NCBI GenBank assembly: GCA_964058845.1
Contig: CAXKVR010000475.1
Location: 1 to 35,269, forward strand
Direction: 5' to 3'
Length of the DNA: 35,269 bases
DNA from: Carex sylvatica
Lineage: Eukaryota > Streptophyta > Magnoliopsida > Poales > Cyperaceae
This document shows, piece after piece, positions 11,140 to 20,400 of the stretch (the first letter of the stretch is position 1; each line of letters starts with the position of its first letter). Below the pieces are notes generated by a model. It was not told the origin of the DNA. It saw nothing but the letters and a program-made list of their open reading frames with translations, and ran no database searches. A program made the position numbers and the translations under genes.

Positions 11140-14100
11140 TCATCCTCGTCGTTTTCTGCCGGAGGGAGACAACCTACGAGCCGCTATGCCTTTGCCATCC
11201 CTGTGCGGCTGCACGCGCCTCTGCGGACTCGCATCTCCTAAATCCTCCTCCTCCATATCCTCGTCCTCCTCCATATCCTCGTCCTCCTCTCCCGTATACA
11301 TGTGATGCGCACCTGTACCGGCTGTCCATGGATCAAATAGACCAGCTGACTCTGCGGGTGCCGGGCCTGTACGTAGCTCCCATGGATCTTCCTCCCAGCT
11401 TGCAGCATACGTGGCAGGAGGCGCTGTACCAAATAATGCAGAGACAAAGCCATCTGCAGTCTGAGATGCACTCCCTCCAGCCTCGTAGTCGTGCTCCATC
11501 TCCACTCCATATCGTGGCCTGTGGGAGCCAATGTCCTCAGCATCTGTATCGAACGGGGGCAGCTCATCCACACTAAAACTAGGCTCGGCATTCCAACGAG
11601 GTGCTCCATCCTAAATTGAAATAATGTCAGTTTTGCTACATACAAATAACTCTGCAATAAATAATATAAAACAGTAACTGACCGGGCCAAGCTCTACCGG
11701 AACTCCGTATTTATTTCTGTAAGCGTCCCATCCTTGTGTATTCAACACCCAGTGGTGGAACGCCCAACCCGAATCATCCTCTACATAATTGAAAGTTAAA
11801 TGAGTTACAACAAATAATTCGGTGAAAATAGAACCATTGTTTGTGTCCTACTTTTAGTATTAACTTGCAATTACCTGCAGGAGGTGGTGGCATATCCTGA
11901 GCGTATATGGCCTCTGGTTGATAATCTGGATTACGCGGTGTCTTCTGTATATCCCGCCAATTGATGTTCTCCCCAGAATCGCGCAGCATGCCAACGAGGC
12001 GGCCTTCAAAACCGCCTGTCTCCACGATTGGTGCAGTGTGCTCAAGCATTTGGCATCCTATATATCGCCAAGCATCCCTCGCCATGCACACCAGGCTGTG
12101 TCCAACTCCTCTCATAGCTGTCAACATCTGCACACAACATGATTATGACAACACTAAGTAATTAAAATTTGCAATTTGTAATTACAGTATGTTTAAGTTG
12201 TATTTACCGCGCGAGCATTGATCGGACCCCAAGGCATGTAATTGCCAGATGAATCCATCAGTCTACGTCGAAGGTTGTCGCCGTAATGGCCCGTAAGATA
12301 GACTGACGGCATGCCCCATCTCTGGTACCAGACGGCATATCTCAAATCCCCGGGACCAGCACCCACTGACGCTCCCGATGGCGGACTCCATAACTGCTGA
12401 TCTGGATGTCGAGCCAAGCCGTACTCCAAGCTGAAATGCTGTCTCCAGTCGACTTTGGGCTTGGTGTGCGCCATACTATAGGTACAATTAATTAGAAATG
12501 AGAGAAACGGTGACATTATTAAAGTGATAATAAAATTAAGTACATAGTACTTACTTGTGAAACTTGTCGGTATCATCCTTACCCATCAGCGGGTTATCCG
12601 GAATGAAAGCATCCAAGCCAAATTGTCGAGACACCCGATCGGGATAGTGATACTCCACTATCCAGAAACAAACGACTGGTCCCCGATAATACCATAGTCG
12701 TGTCTGCTCCAGTGTCAGCGGGCTCAGCCATCTACGCTGATACCATGTACGATACGGAAACCAATCGACATTCGCATCTCGGAGCATCTGGAGCTGACCC
12801 CGAACATAAGAAACCCCCCTGCCTGTTTCTTCATAACTCTGATGACAGCCCCATATGGCACCGTACGCGGGGCATCTGTCTGGGGTAGGAACTCCCCATC
12901 GGGGATGTGGCAATGGTATAACTGGCCGATTTACAGGAAGATGTGACCACGACCAATGCTGTAGCAGAAGAAGCGGTCCAAAAATCTGTTTATTCCTCAC
13001 CTGAAAATTTAACTTAAAATAAAATCTTGGTGCGTCTTATTCAACTTTCAATTACAACGTATATTAATACAGACTTACCAGACAGGCATGACACAGGCCT
13101 CTGTATAAGTGGGCGAGGACAGCTCCACCCCAGTTCCATCTCGATTTTTTCTCCATGTTTCTCAGCAGGGAGAGGTACATAATCGGGACCGCATCACCGC
13201 TGGAATCCTCGAACATGACAGCACCACACAAATCCAGCACATACGCCCTAGTATACCTGCAATATAAAATAATCAATATAAATAATTGAGATTGTTGATT
13301 AACTACTAAGTTACTTTAACGAGTGTAATGGTACCTCCTGACCGCCTCAATGTCAGCAGTCTCAGGAAATATCTGATTCTGAAAGAAGTGAGACCGGAGT
13401 GCCTTTAGAGAAATACAGTACCCAGAATACCGGAACTCCTCCTCCTCCTCCCCCTTCTTCTTCTTCTTCTTCAATTTCTTCTGCAGATTCTTTGGATCAC
13501 ACCCTAACAACTCCGGTATCATCCTCTGCAGGTTTGGATGGTCTGAGATGCCACCTATGGGCTCGCCATCAATGGGTAAACCCCATAATGCGCTCACATC
13601 ACCAAGGGTGACTGTCATCTCCCCGACCGGGAGATGAAATGTATGAGTCTCAGGTCGCCATCTCTCCGCTAGACCATGCATCAGAGACTGATCGATCTTA
13701 CTCTGCGGCATAGTGGCAAGCTGATACAACCCAAGGTTCAAGAGGCATCGCTGCATTTCTTCATGGGGAACGAACGGAATCTCAGACCTGCGGTGCCTCA
13801 CCGTAAGCATGACATCATCCTGTATTTATTATCAATTTATGAGACTCAAATCGTGTCATTTTTTTAGTATTATTTATTTACATTAAGTATAAAAATCACG
13901 TACCTCAAGAGATGCCAATGAGACGCGGTGCTTAACATGATGGGTCCATAGAAGAGGACTAAATGTGTCAGGATCATGCGCACCATCTGTAAAACCAGCC
14001 TGAGAACCCGCTCCAATCGGATCCTCATATGACGACGGACCCTCTCCAATCGGATCCACCGAGGACGTGCCCGCTACACTCGGATCCACAGCATCTGGAC

Positions 14101-14161
14101 CCGCTGCAGCCGGATCCGCTGCAGGTGCAGCTCGTACTCCCCACCGTCTAGATCTGGGCAT
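11140..14161 (-). CDS. Plant mobile domain (PMD, MAIN/PP7-long-like) protein, eight exons, intact
   Basis: Eight exons on the minus strand join in phase: 14161-13904, 13819-13335, 13256-13079, 13000-12555, 12475-12208, 12127-11875, 11780-11683 and 11610-11140, giving 818 residues. The PMD hallmark is clear in exon 2: AERWRPETHTFHLPVGEMTV, then LGDVSALWGLPIDGEP. Later exons carry the aromatic-rich PMD half (RWNWGGAVLAHLYRGLCHA, FGPLLLLQHWSW, WYYRGPVVCFWIVEYH). The N-terminus has degenerate DP.GAG/SVDP-like repeats. The C-terminus is acidic (EEDEDMEEDEDMEEE), then basic (SGRKRRG), a possible nuclear signal. A Lys/Glu run in exon 2 comes from a CTT/CTC microsatellite (about 13436-13475). Family knowledge: PMD proteins such as MAIN and MAIL1 act in the nucleus in silencing and genome stability, and PMD domains recur in plant transposons. 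The exact job here is unknown. All eight exons open with good splice sites argue for a maintained gene. Confidence 0.88.
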
Positions 14162-14895
14162 ACTACATTTACAAAAAAAATCCATATTAATCAAACACAA
14201 ATTTTAAAAATTAAAATTAATTCGAAATTTGAAACAATTTATAAATATTTTCAACCAAATTCAAACCCTAATTGAACTGCAAATTCAAGCAATTCAAACC
14301 CTAAAATAGTATGAAATTCAAACCCTGAAATTCAATAAACTTTTATATAGTATGAAATTCACTTTTAAAAATAAAAATTATTGTGAAAATCGACAAACAA
14401 ATAATATTTGGAAAAAACATAAGTATGCATATATTTTTTTAAAATATTGATAATTTACTTGCAAAAAAGAATGTAATTTTTAAACAAATTTTCATATACT
14501 TTAAAATAATTTGTTTTACTTAAAATTAATTTATATTGATATATACATGTGTTTCGTCAAGTTCAAAATACCTTCAACATCACCAAAACTATAATATATT
14601 ATAACAATAAAATTATAATATATTATAACAATAAAATTGTAATATATTATAACATATTATATATGGAAACAAAATTGTGTAATTTTTTTTTAAATATTAC
14701 AATAATTTATTATTTTATTCTCAATCCCCTCTAAATATTCAATTTTATCTATTGATGTAATCAAATAGTTAACTCTTTAATGTAGTCAAATACATAAATT
14801 ATCTACCTACGATCTTTTCTCAAAAAAATAAAAAATGCATAACTTATATACTAAATGACATATTTTATATAATCACACAATATATATTTCCATTT

Positions 14896-15960
14896 GATAA
14901 AATTTGACGTTTCACTAAATTTTGCATGGAAGAATTACTGTTTTCTCAAAGAAAAAAATTCATAATTTAATAGCATTTATAATTTTAAAATTTAATCCCG
15001 CAATTCTCGCAATTTAATAGCATTTATAATTTCAAAAAAAAAACATTATTTCTGCAAATTAGTTGGAATTTTTTTCCTTGATAAGATTTGACGTTTCACT
15101 AAATTTTGCATGTAAGAATTACCGTTTTTACCTCAAAGAAAAAAATACATAATTTAATAGCATTTATAATTTTAAAATTTAATCCCGCAATTCCCGCAAT
15201 TTAATAACATTTACATAATTTAATAGCATTTACATAATTTAATAGCATTTATAATTTCAAAAGAAAATACATTATTTCTGCAAATTAGTTGGAATTTTTT
15301 TCCTTGATAAGATTTGACGTTTCACTAAATTTTGCATGTAAGAATTACCGTTTTTACCTCAAAGAAAAAAAATTCATAATTTAATAGCATTTATAATTTT
15401 AAAATTTAATCCCGCAATTCCCGCAATTTAATAACATTTACATAATTTAATAGCATTTACATAATTTAATAGCATTTATAATTTCAAAAGAAAATACATT
15501 ATTTCTGCAAATTAGTTGGAATTTTTTTCCTTGATAAGATTTGACGTTTCACTAATTTTTGCATGTAAGAATTACCGTTTTTACCTCAAAGAAAAAAAAT
15601 ACATAATTTAATAGTATTTATAATTTTAAAATTTAATCCCGCAATTCCCGCAATTTAATAACATTTACATAATTTAATAGCATTTACATAATTTAATAGC
15701 ATTTATAATTTCAAAAAAAAATACATTATTTCTGCAAATTAGTTGGAATTTTTTTCCTTGATAAGATTTGACGTTTCACTAAATTTTGCATGTAAGAATT
15801 ACCGTTTTTACCTCAAAGAAAATAAATACATAATTTAATAGCATTTATAATTTTAAAATTTAATCCCGCAATTCCCGCAATTTAATAACATTTACATAAT
15901 TTAATAGCATTTATAATTTCAAAAAAAAATACATAATTACCGCAATTATAATTTCAAAAT
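14896..15960. repeat. Tandem array, about 226 bp unit, five copies
   Basis: Units begin with gataagatttgacgtttcac at 15080, 15306, 15533 and 15760, a spacing of 226-227 bp. The first copy, at 14896, is shorter (184 bp). Inside each unit a roughly 19 bp sub-repeat, acataatttaatagcattt, is itself repeated, and the missing part of copy 1 matches loss of that sub-repeat. The copies differ little. The array is a satellite-like block inside the MULE. Confidence 0.92.
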
Positions 15961-16029
15961 TTAATACCGCAATTTCTGCAATTTAATAGCATTTATTAAT
16001 AACTCCCAATTTCCATAATTCGTGACATT

Positions 16030-16405
16030 ATACCAATTCTAACAATTCATAATCGAATCGAATTTAACAATTACACAACTTAATTACATTTACATAAGTT
16101 ACACAATCGAATAGAATTCAACAATTACACAATTTCATCACAATCGAGTCGAACCGAATCGATTTGAATCGAATCGAACCAAATCAACCGAATCGATTTG
16201 AATCGAATCGAACCGAATCAACCGAATCAATTCGATTTCAATAATTACACAATTTAATCACAATCGAATCGATTTTAACCGAATCGAACCAAATCGATTT
16301 TAACCGAATCGAACCGAATCGATTTTAACCGAATTGATTTGAATCGAATCGAACCGAATCAACTCGATTTCAACAATTACACAACTTAATCGCATTCAAT
16401 CGAAT
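16030..16405. repeat. Short degenerate tandem repeats (cgaatcgaac type)
   Basis: Overlapping repeats of aatcgaatcgaaccgaatc, gatttgaatcgaatcg and attacacaatttaatcacaa fill about 370 bp. The unit is not constant. The block stops just before the predicted splice donor of the PMD leader exon. Confidence 0.85.
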
Positions 16406-16416
16406 CGAAAACTTAC

Positions 16417-16670
16417 CCGAGAGAAATGGAGCAATTCCAACGAGGTAGACCGCGGAGAGTTGCGGATTCGTGGGCGGGGAGGTACGAGCGAGAGAGAGAG
16501 TGAGCGAGCGAGGGAGAGGAGAGGAGTGGCGCAGCAGCGGCGGAGACAAGGGCGGAGCACCGGCGGCGGGGGTGGGGGCGAACTTGGCTGGGGCTGGGGT
16601 TTTTTTTTTCTTTTTCCTGGTTCTGGTGCGGAGGGGAGGCAGAGAAGGGAGAAATGGGGAGAGGGCTCAC
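16417..16670 (-). promoter_or_regulatory. CT-rich, GC-rich leader exon of the PMD gene (possible N-terminal extension)
   Basis: On the minus strand this block is pyrimidine- and GC-rich, like many plant 5' untranslated leaders, and ends in a good donor. It is also open from an ATG at 16670. Through the predicted splice to 14162 it is in frame with the PMD start, which would add 85 Pro/Ser/Arg-rich residues. I favour an untranslated leader because the composition is low-complexity. The in-frame fusion cannot be excluded. Confidence 0.5.
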
Positions 16671-16686
16671 GGGTTTAAATGCCCAC

Positions 16687-16900
16687 TAGTGGACCGCCCG
16701 CCCCTGAGGCGGTTTGCTCACCACTGGACCGCCCGCAGTGGGGGCAGTTTGGTCTCTCTGTGGCCCGCCCGAGGCCCAGGCGGGTTGGTTGTTTTTTGGG
16801 CCGCTCCGGGCCCAGGCGGTTGGGTTATTTTAAAAAAAAAAATTGGTTAAGGTTATTTTTAAAATTTAATTTTGTTTTTTGGGTATTAATAAAAATGGCC
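16687..16900. repeat. Right terminal inverted repeat of the large MULE
   Basis: The inverted copy of 6699-6913. It contains the same CpG-rich inner block and AT-rich outer tip. A promoter here could serve the PMD gene leftward. Confidence 0.93.
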
Positions 16901-16901
16901 G

Positions 16902-16911
16902 AAGAAAAAGC
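16902..16911. repeat. Right target-site duplication of the 10.2 kb MULE
   Basis: aagaaaaagc, identical to 6689-6698, starts one base after the right GGCC terminus. Confidence 0.85.
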
Positions 16912-17412
16912 ACGATCCCACTTCTCATTAAAAAAAAAATTCATATCCTCCCCCCAAACTAAAGTAAAAGGGATGAAGTCTAAGCTACATGATATATAAC
17001 GAGAGCACGGTCTGCTAGCTGTTCAAAATTAAATAGTCCGATTTACAAAACTGTTGAGAGAACATTTTTATGTAGTTCAGGTTAAAAATATATATTCTCC
17101 ATGTCATAAATGTTGATATTGCTCAGATTAAATACTTTCCATCCGTAATAGATCGGACGGTCACTATTTGAAAAGTAACACTATATAAATTTTAGAGCTA
17201 GGTTAAAAGTGATTAAAAGCAATTAAAGCCTCTCTCCATTTACATCGTTCTCCTATTATATATTGAACATTAATTATAAAATTTATTTCTCTCCCATTCT
17301 CTTCCTTCCTCTACTCCTCTCCATCCAAACTTATACAGCTTTATATACCTTTAAACCACTTTGTATTTTTCATACACATACAGGCGCTCAAAGAAAGAGA
17401 TCAGGGAGAGAG
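16912..17412 (+). promoter_or_regulatory. Remaining proximal promoter and 5' UTR of the receptor kinase gene
   Basis: About 500 bp lies between the MULE and the kinase ATG. TATA-like ctatataaat occurs at 17181, with another AT-rich candidate, attatatatt, near 17253. CT-rich leader sequence at 17280-17330 fits a 5' UTR. An in-frame ATG at 17263 would put 50 residues before the signal peptide; 17413 is preferred because a secretion signal follows it immediately. Any more distal promoter is now 10.2 kb further away. Confidence 0.45.
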
Positions 17413-20400
17413 ATGTTAGGAATGCTGTACTCTCCATTTGCGCTGTTCCTAGTACTATGCCTCCTGATAATATCTAATGCTGCACCAGCAACCGCTCAAG
17501 CTACGCCCCCAACTGAAGGTATGTTGCATCTGTAAATCTATTACGTACTCTTGTATTCTAACTTTGTACTAAAAGAGGAACATATATAAATATTACGAAG
17601 AGGGCAGCAAGGCATACGTCTTTTGCAAAAATTTACATAAATTAAGATTATTACATGATTTTGCTTCATTATGTACGTACTGAAAATCTTTCTTTAAGCA
17701 ACAGCAACTAAATTTTGGATTAGAATCTTTAATCATAGGTACTTAGACATTTAATAGCTTCTTCTAGAATAGCAATAGTTAACAAAATATTTTCCGACAA
17801 GAAAAAGATTTTCAAAATTTGATGGCTGGAGTTATCTAATAAAAAATTCTTAATTTTTTTGTTGATTTTATTTTTTTTAAATAGAACCAAACTTAAATAT
17901 TTCAACGAAACAAACACAGTGAATTTTGTTTTTTTATGAAAAACAGCTCCACCGATCGATGGAGGCAAAATAGTATTAGTTCCACTGCATACAAAGTAAG
18001 TATAGTAAACTGTCTCCATGCCGATCTACATGACCGGGGACGCTATTTTTCATAAAAACTAAATCCAACTTGTTTGTTTCATTGAAATATTCAAGTTTGA
18101 TTCTATTTAAAAAAAAATCGTTTTTATTACTAGAAGCCCTATATAACTCTAATTGAGAAGTCTAAACCAGTTGAATTACTCTTCCTTACATAATTTTTTT
18201 ATAAGTGCACATAACAATGATACAAATGCAATATCGTCTTTGTTGTTATCATATTTCTTGTTTGAAAAGAATTTGATCTCTTTAGTCACTCAATAATTCC
18301 CCTGATCAATTTTACGAGGAATATACACATAAAGCCAACTTAGTTTTTTGTTTTGTTTTTCTCTTATTTTGAAGGGATCAGAGGGGGCACGGGGAAGGGG
18401 AAAGGGGCGGTGTGTTATTTTTTTTCCCTGTTTTAGACGAGACTTTCACTTTCCTTCATATTATTATAAAATTTATAGGGCTTTATAAACATTTTTTTTA
18501 ATATATCTTTGATTGTAGATTATAGGTTCCTATCTACAAAAATAGAAGAAAAAATAGTAATATCAAATATTTCAAAATTAAGGAACTTTTACTATGATGA
18601 ATTAATGATAATTATACAAAACTAGATGCAAAAACATTGTTTTTGAATGATTACAAAATAATAATTTTGTACTTATCTAAAAATAAATAAATAAAAATCC
18701 AAAAATAAAAAATAAAAAAATTAATTATATTCGTAAGTACATTTTAATATGAAAATTATATTCAGTTCGAATCAATAATTTTAGGCTTTAAAAACAAAAA
18801 TAAAAAAGGGCAACACACAAATTAAGAGGGACGAAAAACACAATAACCCTTCTCTTTTATAAATTCCATCTATATACTTTTGTAAGCAATTGGTATCCAT
18901 TGTATACCAATGACTTCATCGTTTTGTAAGTTTATGCATGAAGATTTTTTCTAATATAATTAGTTAGTTAAATTCGTGCACCAAGGGGAGAAATCGGATC
19001 TCCTAAAATAACTCAAATTTTGAGTTTAGATCCGGAGTCTCTGATTTGCTCTGATACAAATATAAAAAGAGCTCCGTACATTCTACTTTATACTGAATTG
19101 GCCTGAATTCTAATTAAACTGCCCATATTTAATTTAAAAATTGAATTACTTCATTTAGGAAATCCGAAAAAGAGCGGCACGGTATATTTCTCCGAAAAAA
19201 TATGGAGGAATTTTTTTTAACACTTTAATTTAACCATCTTGATTTTTCTCTTTCTGCCAAATAGAGACCAACTGTTTTTTTTTTTTTTTTTTTTGGGGTT
19301 TTGGGAGAGGAGTCGGAGTAGGTCCGATGCCCATTGGACCTACTTTGATTTGATGGATGTTGCGACCATCTAATTGTATAAAGATTTGTGCACTCTGTAT
19401 TAAAATCTATGTGAATTTTTATTAATTTCTGTACGCACAGATCTTAATACTAATTGTACGGTGATAGAGTTTATTGAACCTAAAAATAGGTCCAATGGAC
19501 ATCGGACCTACTCCTATCTCTTTGGGAGAGCCCCACAAATTATGGAGCATAAGTTCAGCGTGACATTCAGATTGCGTAGTATAAACCCTTTCAAATTTTT
19601 GTACTTAGTCGTGGAGAAACTTATATGATATCATCGATCCCTTAATTAATTTGAATTATGGATACATCATTAGTTAGGTCCTCTTCTGTGACATCAGTAG
19701 TAGGTAAGGCAAGTTGAAATTTTTTTATTTTGTAAAATTAACGGGATACTATTTTTACGACAGCGACCGAGGAAATTAGAAAATTAATTTGACTTTGTTT
19801 TCTTCACACCAAGGACATAGTTTCATTTGACATAATTTCATCCTCGTTTCATTTGACAAATTAGAAAATAACCGAAAAATCCTCGTTTCATTTGACATAA
19901 TTTCATCCTAATTTGGATCGAACTCTCATTGGTCCCGATCCAAACAATAATGAATCTTTTGTGGCAGCGGATCTTAGCGGATCCTCAAGATATGCGAAAT
20001 AAATAAATAAAAATTGAATCGGATCAATGATCCCAATATTTCTACGAGTCTTACAAGCCCCGCAATTCTTTCTATTTCTCTACCTCTTTATTTATTATTT
20101 TTTTATAAATAAAAAATTATCCTCAATTTACAATATAATTAAACAAAAATCCTTTTTCTCAGGATAATTCTTATATTCATGCATGTAATATAAATATATT
20201 TCTTGTCATACGTCAGAAGTGTAAAATTCGTTCGCCACTTTAATAAGATTTGATTGTTATTTCTATTTCTTGAGTTTAATATATTTTAAGAAAAATTTGA
20301 ATGCTAAAAACTTTCATCTATAATTGATGGAAATAACAAGAGTAGAACTATGGTGTTCTTAAGTTCATCAAATCTCTTTGTGAATTTAATTTTAAAATTT

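Larger units (their letters stand above)
14163..16416 (-). other. Likely 2.25 kb leader intron of the PMD gene, filled with repeats
   Basis: A strong donor tctcgg|gtaagt on the minus strand at 16417/16416 matches an acceptor aaatgtag one base before the PMD start codon (14161). The stretch between has no coding potential: plain AT-rich DNA from 14200 to 14880, then a 226 bp tandem array, then a short CGAATC-type array. Splicing is predicted by eye only. Confidence 0.6.
6699..16900. mobile_element. Mutator-like element (MULE), about 10.2 kb, with transposase and PMD gene
   Basis: The element has long terminal inverted repeats (6699-6913 and 16687-16900). Its ends read GGCCATTTTTATTAATAC, and a 9-10 bp target duplication flanks it. 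Inside are two convergent genes: a mudrA-type transposase reading right and a plant mobile domain gene reading left. By eye the two TIRs differ by five substitutions and one homopolymer base, so the insertion looks recent. The arrangement recalls maize MuDR, where mudrA and mudrB are transcribed inward from the two TIRs; here a PMD gene takes the mudrB position. Long non-coding stretches inside the element are filled by tandem repeats. The element ends 512 bp upstream of the receptor-kinase start codon. Autonomy is inferred from intact reading frames, not demonstrated. Confidence 0.92.

Noticed and set aside
14896..15960. CRISPR-like or centromeric array
   Set aside because: The repeat and spacer are not separable and the units are contiguous. 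The array lies inside a transposon in plant DNA and has only five copies.
16460..16999. Plus-strand Arg/Gly-rich open frames near the right TIR
   Set aside because: They cross the TIR and the CT-rich leader of the PMD gene on the opposite strand; the composition explains them.
17263..17412. In-frame upstream ATG as the kinase start
   Set aside because: It would bury the signal peptide behind 50 residues without a known domain. The ATG at 17413 directly precedes a normal secretion signal.
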